Shown here: piece by piece, positions 26,657 through 35,774 of the stretch
Position numbering within the stretch: position 1 is the first letter of the stretch
Layout of the letters: every line of letters begins with the position of its first letter
Assembly: GCA_018816105.1 (NCBI GenBank)
Contig: JAHIWE010000017.1
Span: forward strand, 1-64,000
DNA: 64,000 nt
Reading direction: 5' to 3'
Origin: a bacterium
GTDB lineage: Bacteria > Campylobacterota > Campylobacteria > Campylobacterales > Arcobacteraceae
Program-made: the position numbers and the translations under genes
The notes under the pieces: generated by a model
Seen by the model: the letters and a program-made list of their open reading frames with translations, nothing else
Databases searched by the model: none
What the model was told of the DNA's origin: nothing

Positions 26657-26794
26657 ATGAAACATAATAAAAAAATAGAAAAAACATTGAAATTAATAAT
26701 GTCAATAGTTGCTAGTCTTATTATTACAATATCTCCACTTATTGTAAATACAAAAAGTATTTCAATAGTGAACAATATAAATATATATAATTAA
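26657..26794 (+). CDS. Small membrane peptide, 45 residues, unknown
   Basis: An ATG at 26657 with AAAAAGGA eight bases upstream opens a 45-residue frame: a Lys-rich start, a hydrophobic stretch LIMSIVASLIITISPLIV (about residues 12-30) and a short polar tail. A strong terminator hairpin starts exactly at the stop codon, which supports a real transcription unit. The family is not recognised; it could be a small membrane regulator or the toxin-like peptide of a type I system, but no antisense RNA was identified. Confidence 0.55.
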   Translation: MKHNKKIEKTLKLIMSIVASLIITISPLIVNTKSISIVNNINIYN

Positions 26795-26819
26795 AAGAAA
26801 GAGAATCCTCTCTTTCTTT
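26794..26819 (+). terminator. Terminator hairpin after the small membrane peptide
   Basis: An 11-bp perfect stem (26794-26804 with 26809-26819) with loop ATCC begins at the last base of the stop codon. The right arm itself is T-rich. Confidence 0.75.
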
Positions 26820-26886
26820 AAACTCCTCCTAAACCAACTTCGTTAAACTATCCAATTAAAATTTACTAATTATTAAAAGGTAATAA

Positions 26887-27321
26887 ATGTTTACAGAAAT
26901 AATAAAACCAAGATTTTTAGAAACAGATGCTCTTGGGCATATTAATAACAACACTTATGGTGTGTGGTTTGAAGCTGCACGAGATGAATTATTTCGTATC
27001 TTTATGCCAACAGCAAATGTAAAAGAATGGAATCTTATCATGGCTCATAGCTCTTTTGATTTCTTAAAAGAAGTATTTTGGGGTAAGGAGGTTATTGTAA
27101 AAACTGGTATTTCAAAACTCGGTAATTCTTCTATCGAATTAGCCCATGCAGTTTATCAAGACGGAAAACTTTGTACTACTGGAAAATGTGTACTTATTCA
27201 CTATAACTTTGTGACAAAAATATCTGTAAGAATTCCTGATAAAATAAGAATTGAGTTAGAAAATCATTTATTTGCGGAGCATTGGCCAGCAACTTTGAAT
27301 GAATTAAAGAAAATAATATGA
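26887..27321 (+). CDS. Hotdog-fold acyl-CoA thioesterase (4HBT family)
   Basis: This 144-residue protein has the 4-hydroxybenzoyl-CoA thioesterase-type segment RFLETDALGHINNNTYGVWFE with the conserved Asp and the helix that follows. It probably hydrolyses an acyl-CoA. AAAAGG precedes the ATG and the end overlaps the VOC gene by ATGA, so the two are one operon. The substrate is unknown. Confidence 0.82.
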   Translation: MFTEIIKPRFLETDALGHINNNTYGVWFEAARDELFRIFMPTANVKEWNLIMAHSSFDFLKEVFWGKEVIVKTGISKLGNSSIELAHAVYQDGKLCTTGKCVLIHYNFVTKISVRIPDKIRIELENHLFAEHWPATLNELKKII

Positions 27322-27701
27322 TAAAAGTAAATAGAGTAGACCATTTAGTCCTAACCGTAAAAGATATAAATAATACAGTAGATTTTTACACAAAAGTACT
27401 TGGTATGAAAAAAGAGATTTTCAAAAGTTCTAGGGTTTCTTTGAAGTTTGGAAATCAAAAGATAAATTTACATAAATTAGGAAATGAATTTGAGCCAAAA
27501 GCTTTTAATATCAAAGAAGGCAGTGCAGATTTATGTTTTATTATAGATACTCCTTTACTTGAAGCTAAAAACTATATTGAATCTTTAGGTTATTGTATTG
27601 AAGAAGGTATAGTTTTAAGAACAGGTGCTCTAGGGGAAATTGAATCAATTTATCTTAGAGATCCAGATATGAATTTAATTGAGTTATCAAATTATAAATG
27701 A
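27318..27701 (+). CDS. VOC-family (glyoxalase/dioxygenase fold) protein
   Basis: This 127-residue protein has the vicinal oxygen chelate layout: VDHLVLTVKDINNTVDFYTKVLGM at residues 6-29 with the first metal His, INLHKLG in the middle, and YLRDPDMNLIELSNY at the end with the Glu ligand. Such small VOC proteins range from glyoxalase to antibiotic-binding proteins; the role cannot be read. It is coupled to the upstream thioesterase by a 4-base overlap. Confidence 0.85.
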   Translation: MIKVNRVDHLVLTVKDINNTVDFYTKVLGMKKEIFKSSRVSLKFGNQKINLHKLGNEFEPKAFNIKEGSADLCFIIDTPLLEAKNYIESLGYCIEEGIVLRTGALGEIESIYLRDPDMNLIELSNYK

Positions 27702-27702
27702 A

Positions 27703-28191
27703 TTAAAACTTAGTTTCATCATGATAATATTTATTAACTCCATTGAATCCTTCTAAGAAGTATAAAAAATGATTTACTTGTTCTATTTCTTCTTCTGTAA
27801 TTTTACCTTTCATAGATGGCATCACTTTAAAGTGTTTGATTACTCCTTCAAGACAAATTGTTTTTGCTAAATTTGGATTGTATAAATAATCCTTTAAAAA
27901 ATCATTTGTTTGTATTAGATGAAATTCAACATCATCACGGCTACCAATTTGTTGTTTTAGTCTAAATGAGATTTCATTTCCTGTTGGGGCTTTTAATTTT
28001 AATGTTTGGTTGTTTTCTTCTATGAAGTTCTTCATAAGAATTGGAATAGGCATTGATTTTACATGACATTCGCTACATTTATTATCGAAAATCTTTTCAC
28101 CACTATTGTAGATTTCCTTATCAAATTCTTGGGGCAACTCTGTAGCTATCATCGAACTTATTAGTATAAAAATTATAATTATTGTTTTCAT
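27703..28191 (-). CDS. Periplasmic c-type cytochrome
   Basis: From ATG 28191 (AAGGAG site) the product has 162 residues: a signal peptide (MKTIIIIFILISSMIATEL), one haem-binding CSECH motif near residue 37 and a KVMPSMKG segment near residue 130 that can give the axial Met. It is a single-haem electron carrier in the periplasm. Partner unknown. A longer frame from 28218 lacks a good ribosome site and was not used. Confidence 0.85.
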   Translation of the reverse strand: MKTIIIIFILISSMIATELPQEFDKEIYNSGEKIFDNKCSECHVKSMPIPILMKNFIEENNQTLKLKAPTGNEISFRLKQQIGSRDDVEFHLIQTNDFLKDYLYNPNLAKTICLEGVIKHFKVMPSMKGKITEEEIEQVNHFLYFLEGFNGVNKYYHDETKF

Positions 28192-28276
28192 CTTAACTCC
28201 TTTTATAAATTTTAGCACAAAAAATAAATATAATTATCTTTTTTTGATAAAATTAACAAAATATAAAAGAGGTTTT

Positions 28277-28753
28277 ATGGCAGTAGAAATAGAAAGAAAG
28301 TATTTAATTGATTTAGAAAAACTTGGAAAATTAGAAAATCCAAATAGAATAAAACAAGGTTACCTCAGTATTAATAAAGAGTCAGTAGTAAGAGTAAGAA
28401 TAAAAAATGATAAAGCTTATTTGACTATCAAAGGTTCAAATAATGGAATTTCTAGATTAGAGTTTGAGTATGAAATATCATTTAATGAAGCAAATGAGAT
28501 GTTAGATAAATTATGTCAAAAACCAATAATTGATAAAACTAGATATGTTATAAATTATGATGTCCATATTTGGGAAATTGATATTTTTTATGGAGACAAT
28601 GAAGGTTTAGTTGTGGCAGAAGTTGAGCTAAAAGATGAAAATGAACAAATAAAGCTTCCTTCTTGGATAAAAGAAGAGGTTACCCATGATAATAGGTATT
28701 TTAATTCAAACCTAATGAAACATCCATATAAAGATTGGGTAGAATTTCAATAA
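28277..28753 (+). CDS. CYTH-domain protein (triphosphate tunnel metalloenzyme)
   Basis: The product (158 residues) begins MAVEIERKYLI, the ExExK motif that defines CYTH proteins, and has R/K-E strand pairs of the tunnel (VVRVRIKNDKAYLTIKG; EIDIFYGDNEGLVVAEVEL). Members hydrolyse inorganic triphosphate or act as adenylate cyclase. ATG 28277 has AAGAGG nearby and puts the motif at the N-terminus, so it is preferred over the start at 28244. The next gene follows after 9 bases. Confidence 0.88.
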   Translation: MAVEIERKYLIDLEKLGKLENPNRIKQGYLSINKESVVRVRIKNDKAYLTIKGSNNGISRLEFEYEISFNEANEMLDKLCQKPIIDKTRYVINYDVHIWEIDIFYGDNEGLVVAEVELKDENEQIKLPSWIKEEVTHDNRYFNSNLMKHPYKDWVEFQ

Positions 28754-28762
28754 AGGATAATA

Positions 28763-29017
28763 ATGTTAAAAATAAGAATAAAAGATTTTATAGATAAACA
28801 AATTGAAAATTTAGAAGAATTTGATTATGAAATACAAATGGATGAAAATCATATCTATGTAATTTTTAATATAATTTTAAACAAAAAAGTAGATAAAGAG
28901 ATTACATTTAAAGTACTTGATGATATTTTATATCTTCACTCTACTACATATGGTTGGAAGCCTGTGGAAAAAGGTATTGTAAATAAATATTTCTGGATAG
29001 AAATATTAGCTAATTAA
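28763..29017 (+). CDS. Unknown 84-residue protein after the CYTH gene
   Basis: This 84-residue soluble protein (starts MLKIRIKDFIDKQ; about four beta strands and one helix expected) has AAAGGA before the ATG and lies 9 bases after the CYTH gene, so they are likely co-transcribed. No family is recognised. Confidence 0.65.
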   Translation: MLKIRIKDFIDKQIENLEEFDYEIQMDENHIYVIFNIILNKKVDKEITFKVLDDILYLHSTTYGWKPVEKGIVNKYFWIEILAN

Positions 29018-29025
29018 AATGAGAC

Positions 29026-30243
29026 TTAAACAGCCTCATTTTTAGCAGGAAGAGTATCTATATAATTTTCAATAGAAATTGCAACTCTTTTAGAAAAAGC
29101 AACAGCTTCAACTACCGTTCTAGCACCTGTTACAACATCTCCAGATGCAAATACACCCTCTCTTGTTGTAATTCCATTTTCATCACTTTTTAATAAACCA
29201 TTTTCTCCAAGACTAAGTCCTGTATTGTTTTTTACGATTAAATCTCTAGCTGTTTGACTAATAGCAACTAATATTGTATCAGCAGGTTCAAAACCATTTG
29301 AATTATCATCTTCACTTGTATTTACATATTTAATACCCTCTTGTGTAAACTCCAATGGGGATTTAAATAGGTTAAATTTTACACCATCTATTTTTGCATG
29401 TTCTATTTCGATTCTTTCAGCAGGCATAGCATTTTCACCTTTTCTATACATAATTGAAACATCTCTAGCACCATTTCTTATGGCAGTTCTTGCAACGTCC
29501 ATTGCTACATTTCCAGCACCAACAACAACAACTTTTTTACCCAAATCATATGCTTTTGGCGTTTTCAAATAATCAATTGCAAAGTGAACATTTCCTAAAC
29601 TTTCGCCTTTAATTCCTAGTTTTTTTGGAGCCCAAACACCTGTTCCTATAAATATAGCATCGAATCCATCTCTATGTAAATCATCAAGTGTGATATTTTT
29701 ACCAATCATTATATTTTTTCTGATTTTTACACCAATTTTCTTTAAATTATCTTCAATTTTATCAAGAATAGTTTTATCAAGTCTAAAATCAGGAATACCA
29801 TATCTTAATACACCACCAATTTGATTGTTTCCTTCATACATAGTTACATTAAAGCCTTTTAAAGCCATTATCATGGCTAAACTAATCCCTGCTGGACCTG
29901 AACCAATAATTGCTAAATTTCTTCCATTTGGTGTTGGTTTTTCAAACTCTCTATAGTTTATATAATAAGTTGAAATATAGTTTTCAATTCCACCAACATT
30001 TACAGGAGTATGTTTTTTATTTAAAATACAATGTCCTTCACAATGTTTTTCATGGGGACAAACAAGTGAACAAATTATTGATAATGGATTATTGTTAAAT
30101 ACTTTTTCTCCTGCTTCTTTGATATTACCACTTAAAAATAATCTAATCATTTCTGCAATAGGAGTTCCTACAGGGCAGCCTATTTGGCACTTTGGTTTCT
30201 TACAATCAAGACAACTTTGAGCTGAATTTATTATATGTTGCAT
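29026..30243 (-). CDS. GltD-like NAD(P)-dependent FAD oxidoreductase
   Basis: This 405-residue protein has an N-terminal double cluster region (C-x2-C-x3-C-x3-C beginning at CLDCKKPKC), an FAD-binding GSGPAGISLAMIMA near residue 113 and an NADPH-binding VVGAGNVAMDVA near residue 243, as in the glutamate synthase small subunit family. It is shorter than typical GltD (about 470) and no gltB is adjacent, so it may serve as a stand-alone NAD(P)H:ferredoxin-type electron entry protein rather than glutamate synthase. Confidence 0.85.
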   Translation of the reverse strand: MQHIINSAQSCLDCKKPKCQIGCPVGTPIAEMIRLFLSGNIKEAGEKVFNNNPLSIICSLVCPHEKHCEGHCILNKKHTPVNVGGIENYISTYYINYREFEKPTPNGRNLAIIGSGPAGISLAMIMALKGFNVTMYEGNNQIGGVLRYGIPDFRLDKTILDKIEDNLKKIGVKIRKNIMIGKNITLDDLHRDGFDAIFIGTGVWAPKKLGIKGESLGNVHFAIDYLKTPKAYDLGKKVVVVGAGNVAMDVARTAIRNGARDVSIMYRKGENAMPAERIEIEHAKIDGVKFNLFKSPLEFTQEGIKYVNTSEDDNSNGFEPADTILVAISQTARDLIVKNNTGLSLGENGLLKSDENGITTREGVFASGDVVTGARTVVEAVAFSKRVAISIENYIDTLPAKNEAV

Positions 30244-30348
30244 GCTTACTCTTTATAATAGTTATTTAAAATTATAACAAATAAATTAAATTTTTAAATT
30301 AATTCATATCAATAAGCTAATATTATATTTATTTCTTCACTAATTGAG

Positions 30349-30354
30349 TATAAT
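30349..30354 (+). promoter_or_regulatory. -10 box upstream of the OmpA-like operon
   Basis: TATAAT preceded by an AT-rich tract, 31 bases before the ATG at 30385, fits the sigma-70 promoters of Campylobacterota, which often lack a clear -35 box. Confidence 0.6.
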
Positions 30355-30384
30355 GCCAAATAAAATTATATTAAAGGGTTAATT

Positions 30385-31473
30385 ATGTCATTAACAAAAA
30401 AAATAATATTGTTACTTATATCTTTTCTTGTGTTAAGTATTCTCTCTATTTATGGGTTTGATTACAAGAAATTTTTATCAAATAATAATCTCGTTTCTTT
30501 TGAAGGAAAAACTAATCTTGGAGAAAAAAATATAATTGATGAAATAAGTGAATTAAAAAACAGAGTTTTTGACTCATTTAATGAAAAAGAAACTAAATCA
30601 TTTACTTTAGAATTGATCAAAAAAGATGGTGTAGTAGAAATGAATGGATTATTTTCTAATGAAAATGATGCAAAAAAGGTATCTGATATTTTAAACATTA
30701 ATCGAGAAGGTGAATATAAATATGAAGATAATAGAGTTCTTGATGATGACTTATTAGAAGAAATAGCTATTTTAATGACTCCTTTTAAAGATTTCTTTGC
30801 AGATAATTCTAAATTAACTGTTGTAAATAATGAAGTTAGTTTAAGTGGTGAATTAAAAGATGCAAATTATAAAGATTTATTAGATTCAATATTATCAAGA
30901 ATTAAAATTGATTTAAAAACTGATGTTATTATCCCTGAGATTGGGGCTTTAGATGTTATTGATAAATCAATTGAAGAGAATTCTTCGATTACAGATGAAA
31001 AAATTATAGAAAATAAAGTTCTTGATGCTAAAAATATTGAAGAGAGTAAAGAAATAACTAATAAGAGTATTAAAGCAAATACATCTTCTAATGCTTCTTC
31101 AAAGTTAAATGAGGTACAATTATCTATAAATAATATTTTATCAACAAAGAAAATCAACTTTGAAAGAAGAAGTACAGCAATAACTGCTGATTCTCAAATT
31201 GTTGTTGAGGAAATTGCAAAAATCTTAAATGATAATCCAACTTTCAAAATTGAAGTTGCAGGTCATACAGATTCAAGAGGAAGTGATTCTTTAAATAAAC
31301 AAATTTCTCAAGATAGAGCATCAAGTGTTCGAGATGTTCTAATCTCTTTGGGTATTAATAAAGATAGAGTTACAGCTGTTGGGTATGGTGAAGAGTTTCC
31401 AATTGCAAAAGATGATGAAAATGGTTTATCAGAGATAAACAGAAGAGTTGAATTTAATATTTTAGGAGAATAG
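30385..31473 (+). CDS. OmpA-family C-terminal domain protein with N-terminal membrane anchor
   Basis: This 362-residue protein has a single N-terminal hydrophobic segment (about 5-25), a periplasmic region with two BON-like repeats (about 70-165), a Ser/Glu-rich linker and a C-terminal OmpA peptidoglycan-binding domain (about 255-362, with VAGHTDSRGSDSLNKQIS and NRRVEF). It probably ties the inner membrane to the cell wall. The next gene starts 4 bases on. Confidence 0.85.
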   Translation: MSLTKKIILLLISFLVLSILSIYGFDYKKFLSNNNLVSFEGKTNLGEKNIIDEISELKNRVFDSFNEKETKSFTLELIKKDGVVEMNGLFSNENDAKKVSDILNINREGEYKYEDNRVLDDDLLEEIAILMTPFKDFFADNSKLTVVNNEVSLSGELKDANYKDLLDSILSRIKIDLKTDVIIPEIGALDVIDKSIEENSSITDEKIIENKVLDAKNIEESKEITNKSIKANTSSNASSKLNEVQLSINNILSTKKINFERRSTAITADSQIVVEEIAKILNDNPTFKIEVAGHTDSRGSDSLNKQISQDRASSVRDVLISLGINKDRVTAVGYGEEFPIAKDDENGLSEINRRVEFNILGE

Positions 31474-31477
31474 TGTA

Positions 31478-31969
31478 ATGATGTTTGAAATTGCTTCGTT
31501 AATTGTAGTAAATCTGGTTATAGCTGCAACAATAGGTTTTATTGCTGGGTATATGATTGCAAAATCTAAGGCTAATAAAATTGATTCTATAGAAGGAACT
31601 GCTACTCAAAGAGAAGTTAATCCAGACGCAAAAACTAAATCAGCAATTAATCCTATATTTAGAAAAAATTCTCAATTAGATTTTAAGCCATTAGTTTTAA
31701 GTTCACCAAGACCTATTGGAAAAGATAATTTAAAAAAAATAAAAGGGATTGATTCTAAAATTGAAATTGATTTAAATAGTTTAGGTATTTATCATTTTGA
31801 GCAAATATCAAAATGGTCTAGTAAAAATTGTGATTGGATAGAAGAATTTTTACATTTTCCTGGTTGTGCAAAAAACAATCAATGGGTTGATCAAGCAAAA
31901 ATTCTACAATCTGGTAAAGAAACTATATATAGTCAAAAAGTAGAAAATGGTGAGATAGAAGTAGATTAA
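31478..31969 (+). CDS. Membrane-anchored helix-hairpin-helix protein
   Basis: This 163-residue protein has one N-terminal membrane helix (about 5-30) and a C-terminal segment LKKIKGIDSKIEIDLNSLGI (about 85-105) followed by HFEQISKWS and HFPGC, the pattern of predicted 5' DNA nuclease-like helix-hairpin-helix domains often found fused to membrane anchors beside OmpA or NADH dehydrogenase genes. Nuclease activity is unproven. It is probably translated with the OmpA-like gene. Confidence 0.7.
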   Translation: MMFEIASLIVVNLVIAATIGFIAGYMIAKSKANKIDSIEGTATQREVNPDAKTKSAINPIFRKNSQLDFKPLVLSSPRPIGKDNLKKIKGIDSKIEIDLNSLGIYHFEQISKWSSKNCDWIEEFLHFPGCAKNNQWVDQAKILQSGKETIYSQKVENGEIEVD

Positions 31970-31983
31970 ATTTTAATCTACTT
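31959..31983 (+). terminator. Terminator of the OmpA-like operon
   Basis: AAGTAGATT (31959-31967) pairs with AATCTACTT (31975-31983) over a 7-base loop, with an AT-rich, T-rich tail after it. It overlaps the last codons and stop of the upstream gene. Confidence 0.6.
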
Positions 31984-31990
31984 ACTATTT

Positions 31991-32977
31991 TTAGTCTTTA
32001 ATTTTAACTACGTATCTTCCTACAGCTTTTCCTGCAAGTAATAATCCATAGGCTTCTTTTACTTCATTTAATGTGATTTCATTTGTAATACTATCTAAAG
32101 TATGAACTTTCCATTTACTAGCTATCTTTTCCCAAGCAGCTTGTTTTTTCTCTAATTTACATTCAACTGAATCAATTCCAATTAATCTAACACCTCTTAA
32201 AATAAAAGGGAATACATTTGTATTTAATTCATGTGATGAAGTTAATCCACAACAAGTAGCAACACCATCATATTTGATATATTTTAGTGCATTTGCTAAA
32301 ATCTCACCTCCAACTGTATCAACTACACCTGCGTATTGTTCGCTCATCATTGGTTTTTTTGATTCTTCATTAAAAGTATCTCTTAATATAACTTCACTTG
32401 CTCCAATTCTTTTTAAGTAGTCAATTTTTTCTTCTTTACCAGAAATTGCAACAACATTAAATCCAATTTTACTTAAAATTGAAACAGCAATTGAACCAAC
32501 ACCTCCAGTGGCACCTGTTACTAAAACAGGACCATTCTCAGGTTTAACACCATTTGCCATTAATTCATTTATACTTAATGCTGCTGTTAATCCAGCTGTA
32601 CCAAATGTCATGATTTCTTTATCAGAAATTGAATCAGGAATTCTAGCAACCCAAGAAGCTGGTACTTTTACAAATTCAGCATGGCCACCATTTGTATTCA
32701 TACCCATATCATAACCAGTTACTAAAACTCTCTCACCAGGCTTAAATATATTTGAAGTTGATTCATAAACAGTTCCTGCAACATCAATTCCTGTTACATG
32801 TGGAAATTTTCTAGTTACTCCTGGATTTCCAACTGAACTTAGTGCATCTTTGTAATTTAATGATGAGTAAGTAACTTTAATTACTATCTCTTCTTCTGCA
32901 CATTTTGGAATTGCAATTTCTTTAATATCCGCTGTAAACTCTTTATCACCTATTTTTTCTACTAAAAATGCTTTCAT
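31991..32977 (-). CDS. AcuI/YhdH-type quinone oxidoreductase (acryloyl-CoA reductase family)
   Basis: This 328-residue MDR-superfamily protein has SLNYKDALS near residue 40, DVAGTV, the Rossmann VTGATGGVGSIAVSILSKIG near 155 and lacks the zinc ligands of alcohol dehydrogenases, as in AcuI/YhdH. AcuI reduces acryloyl-CoA to propionyl-CoA with NADPH. It is divergent from an HxlR regulator, suggesting control by thiol stress or electrophiles (inference). Confidence 0.88.
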   Translation of the reverse strand: MKAFLVEKIGDKEFTADIKEIAIPKCAEEEIVIKVTYSSLNYKDALSSVGNPGVTRKFPHVTGIDVAGTVYESTSNIFKPGERVLVTGYDMGMNTNGGHAEFVKVPASWVARIPDSISDKEIMTFGTAGLTAALSINELMANGVKPENGPVLVTGATGGVGSIAVSILSKIGFNVVAISGKEEKIDYLKRIGASEVILRDTFNEESKKPMMSEQYAGVVDTVGGEILANALKYIKYDGVATCCGLTSSHELNTNVFPFILRGVRLIGIDSVECKLEKKQAAWEKIASKWKVHTLDSITNEITLNEVKEAYGLLLAGKAVGRYVVKIKD

Positions 32978-33086
32978 ATTTATCCTTCATTATTTACTTA
33001 TATCAAAACTTTAGCTAAAATTATAAAAAAGTGCAAGAACTTACTTTAAAGAAAGGTACTATCTAAAAAGATACTATGGAGTTATT

Positions 33087-33437
33087 ATGACAAAAAAAAT
33101 AGATATAAAAATTGATGAAAATATAATAAAATGTCCAGTTGAAACAGCAATTGACGTGTTAGCTGGCAAGTGGAAGATATTAATATTGTGGTATTTAAAA
33201 GATGAAAAAAAAAGATTTAATGAATTACAAAAGCTTCTTCCAAGGGCAACTCAAAAGATGTTAATTCAAAAATTAAGAGAATTAGAAGAAGATGGAATAG
33301 TTCACAGAGAAGTTTATCCAGTTGTTCCACCAAAAGTTGAATACTCTTTGACTACTTATGGGCAGAGTTTAAAACCTATTTTAAAACAACTTTATATTTG
33401 GGGTGATATTCATAAAAAGAATAATGCTGATAAATAA
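33087..33437 (+). CDS. HxlR-family transcriptional regulator
   Basis: This 116-residue winged-helix protein has the HxlR pattern: C[21 protein letters not shown] near the N-terminus, [25 protein letters not shown] and [16 protein letters not shown]. The Cys at about residue 17 is the redox-sensing position in many HxlR proteins. It is divergent from the AcuI/YhdH gene 109 bases away, its probable target. Confidence 0.9.
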   Translation: MTKKIDIKIDENIIKCPVETAIDVLAGKWKILILWYLKDEKKRFNELQKLLPRATQKMLIQKLRELEEDGIVHREVYPVVPPKVEYSLTTYGQSLKPILKQLYIWGDIHKKNNADK

Positions 33438-33469
33438 TCTATTTTTTACTGAGTAAAAAATAGATTATT
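33433..33469. terminator. Bidirectional terminator between hxlR and fetB
   Basis: An 18-bp perfect inverted repeat (33433-33450 with 33452-33469) spans the stops of both convergent genes and has A- and T-tracts within the stem, so it can stop transcription from either side. Its minus-strand copy encodes the last residues of FetB. Confidence 0.8.
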
Positions 33470-34125
33470 AGACTTATTCCTGCACTTGATAAAATTGTAG
33501 CCATAATCATAATTTGATATCTAACTGCAATTAAAGGATCAACTCCTGAAAGGATTTGCCCTGTCATCATTCCAGGAAGGGAGACTAAACCAACTGCTAA
33601 TAACGAGTTTATTTGAGGAATTAGCGCTGATTTAAATGATATTTTTCTTGCATCCTCAAAAGACTCCTTTCGACTTAACTCTTTATCAAATCTTTCAATA
33701 GCTAAAGATAAAACATTCATAGAATTGGCAAGAATCATTCCTGCTATTGGAATAACATATCTTGGTTCATAAAAATTCTCAAAATCTAATATAAAATATA
33801 TAATTAATACAAGGTGTAAAATAGTAGATAATCCTATTGATATTGCTATTTTGCTAAAGTGAGAAAATGATTTATCAGGAGTATTTCTAAGACTTATCCA
33901 TGTTGAGATTAACATCATAAATGTAAGAATTAATACTCCTACATATATATTTTTATTCTCAAAAATATATATAAGGATATAACCTACAAGTAAAAGTTGG
34001 ACTATCATTCTTAGTGTTGAATATAATATTTCACTTTTATTATCAGCCCATTTATAATAAAAATATCCTACAAGTAACAATGGTATTAATGAATATAGTA
34101 AGTTTGTTAAAGATATTGTTTGCAT
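33439..34125 (-). CDS. fetB: FetB-type ABC transporter permease (UPF0014)
   Basis: This 228-residue protein has about seven membrane segments and the family's AGMILANSMNVLSLAIERF and SLPGMMTGQILSGVDP segments. FetAB exports iron or aids metal homeostasis in E. coli. The ATPase FetA is not adjacent on either side, so it must be encoded elsewhere. The tonB-like gene lies 23 bases upstream on the same strand. Confidence 0.85.
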   Translation of the reverse strand: MQTISLTNLLYSLIPLLLVGYFYYKWADNKSEILYSTLRMIVQLLLVGYILIYIFENKNIYVGVLILTFMMLISTWISLRNTPDKSFSHFSKIAISIGLSTILHLVLIIYFILDFENFYEPRYVIPIAGMILANSMNVLSLAIERFDKELSRKESFEDARKISFKSALIPQINSLLAVGLVSLPGMMTGQILSGVDPLIAVRYQIMIMATILSSAGISLIIYFLLSKK

Positions 34126-34148
34126 ATAAAATATTAGCTAAATAAATA

Positions 34149-34865
34149 CTAGTTTAATTTAAACTCTAAGGGCAATTCAAAGTCTAAAAACTCTTTATTT
34201 ATTGATTTATCAAAAGATTCATACTCTTTTGTATCATATAAAGCATTTAAAGCGGCCTTATCAAGTCTTTCTTTATTACTTGATACAAGAATCTTGATAT
34301 TAGTGAATTGACCTGATTTGAGTACTCTAAAGCTAAGAATTACTCTTCCTTCTTCTTTAAGTTTTTTTGATATTGTTGGATATGCTTTATTTTTGTTTAT
34401 TTCATCTCTTAATTTTGATGCATAGCTATCTATGTATTCTTGTTCTTGATTATTTATTTGAGGAAGTGATTTTTCTATTTTTTCTACTACTTTATTAAGG
34501 CTTTCTTTTAGTTCTTCTTTTTGAATTGTCGGTGTTGTTGGTTTTACTAGTTTATCTTCACTTTTTTTTATTTCTTTTGATTTTTTAAGGTCTTCTTTAA
34601 TAGCTTTTTTTATTATTGGTTTATCTATAATATTTTGCTTTTTAGGAAGTTCTTTTACTATCTCTTTTTCAATAATCTCTTTTTTTTCTTGAACAATTGG
34701 CTGGGCCGTTTCTTGAATTTGTGTCACTTTAGAAAGTTGTAATAAAACTATTGTGTTTTGATTTTGTTTTGAAGTAATAATTTGAGTGTTTCTATAATAT
34801 AAAAAAAGAAGTATATGTAAAGAAAGAACGGCAAAAAAACAAAGAGAAATTATAAATTTATTCAT
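34149..34865 (-). CDS. TonB-family energy transducer
   Basis: This 238-residue protein has an N-terminal membrane helix (about 5-25), a long Lys/Glu/Pro-rich periplasmic linker (about 55-135) and a C-terminal TonB domain (about 150-238: YPTISKKLKEEGRVILSFRVLKSG). It passes proton-motive energy to outer-membrane receptors. No exbBD or receptor gene is adjacent. Confidence 0.85.
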   Translation of the reverse strand: MNKFIISLCFFAVLSLHILLFLYYRNTQIITSKQNQNTIVLLQLSKVTQIQETAQPIVQEKKEIIEKEIVKELPKKQNIIDKPIIKKAIKEDLKKSKEIKKSEDKLVKPTTPTIQKEELKESLNKVVEKIEKSLPQINNQEQEYIDSYASKLRDEINKNKAYPTISKKLKEEGRVILSFRVLKSGQFTNIKILVSSNKERLDKAALNALYDTKEYESFDKSINKEFLDFELPLEFKLN

Positions 34866-34876
34866 AAATTTATAAT

Positions 34877-35773
34877 TTAATTTTTTAGTAAATCTTTTAG
34901 ACTATCTTTAGGATTTTTCCCATCTAATACAAGTTTAACTTGATTTGCAATTGGTGTATAGATTTTATATTTTTCTGATAACGAATGTATTGCATCTGCT
35001 GTTTTAACGCCTTCTGCAACTTCTCCTAATTCTTCTAAAATATTATCTAAGTTTTTATTTTGCGAAAGTCCAAGACCAACTCTATAGTTTCTACTCATTG
35101 TAGAGTTTGCAGTTAAAAATAGATCTCCTGCTCCACTTAGTCCTAAAAATGATGATTTTTTAGCTCCAAAATATTTCCCAAATCTTTGCATCTCAACTAA
35201 TCCACGAGCTATTAATGAAGCTTGTGCATTTTTACCAAGATTAAGTCCTTCACAAATACCACTTGCAATGGCAAGAACATTTTTATATGCCCCAGCAACT
35301 TCAGCACCTATTACATCAGAGCTGTAATATGTTTTTATAAAGTTAGGGAAAAACGGTTGGAATTCATTGTATAGTTTTTTTGATTTTGAATTTAAAACCA
35401 AAGCACATGGAAGTCCTTTGATAACTTCAGCAGCAAATGATGGACCTGAAATAAATCCAATATTTTTATTTGGTACATAGTGAGCATAAATTTCATTTAA
35501 AAATTCTCCACTAGATGCTTCAATTCCCTTTGATGCTACAAGAATTTTTTGTCCATTAAAAACAAAATTTTCTTTCAACCATGATCTTATTTCTTGAGCT
35601 GGAATGGCAATTATTAGATATTCACACTCTAAAGCAGTTTTTAAATCAACAAAATTTTTCACATCTCTTGGAGTTCTTGATGTAATATAAACTTCTTGTT
35701 TTTGACTTAGTGCAAAATGAAGAGCGCTTCCCCATTTCCCTGCACCAATTACTGCGATAGAATTTTTTTTCAT
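34877..35773 (-). CDS. gpsA: NAD(P)H-dependent glycerol-3-phosphate dehydrogenase
   Basis: This 298-residue protein begins with the dinucleotide-binding GAGKWGSALHFAL and has SGPSFAAEV and AGAYKNVLAIASGICEGLNLG with the catalytic Lys. It makes sn-glycerol-3-phosphate for phospholipids. It follows gatB by one base and is likely in the same operon. Confidence 0.94.
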   Translation of the reverse strand: MKKNSIAVIGAGKWGSALHFALSQKQEVYITSRTPRDVKNFVDLKTALECEYLIIAIPAQEIRSWLKENFVFNGQKILVASKGIEASSGEFLNEIYAHYVPNKNIGFISGPSFAAEVIKGLPCALVLNSKSKKLYNEFQPFFPNFIKTYYSSDVIGAEVAGAYKNVLAIASGICEGLNLGKNAQASLIARGLVEMQRFGKYFGAKKSSFLGLSGAGDLFLTANSTMSRNYRVGLGLSQNKNLDNILEELGEVAEGVKTADAIHSLSEKYKIYTPIANQVKLVLDGKNPKDSLKDLLKN

Positions 35774-35774
35774 T

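Noticed and set aside
29026-30243. Glutamate synthase small subunit as a firm call
   Set aside because: The protein is about 65 residues short of usual GltD and no gltB is nearby, so only a GltD-like oxidoreductase is claimed.
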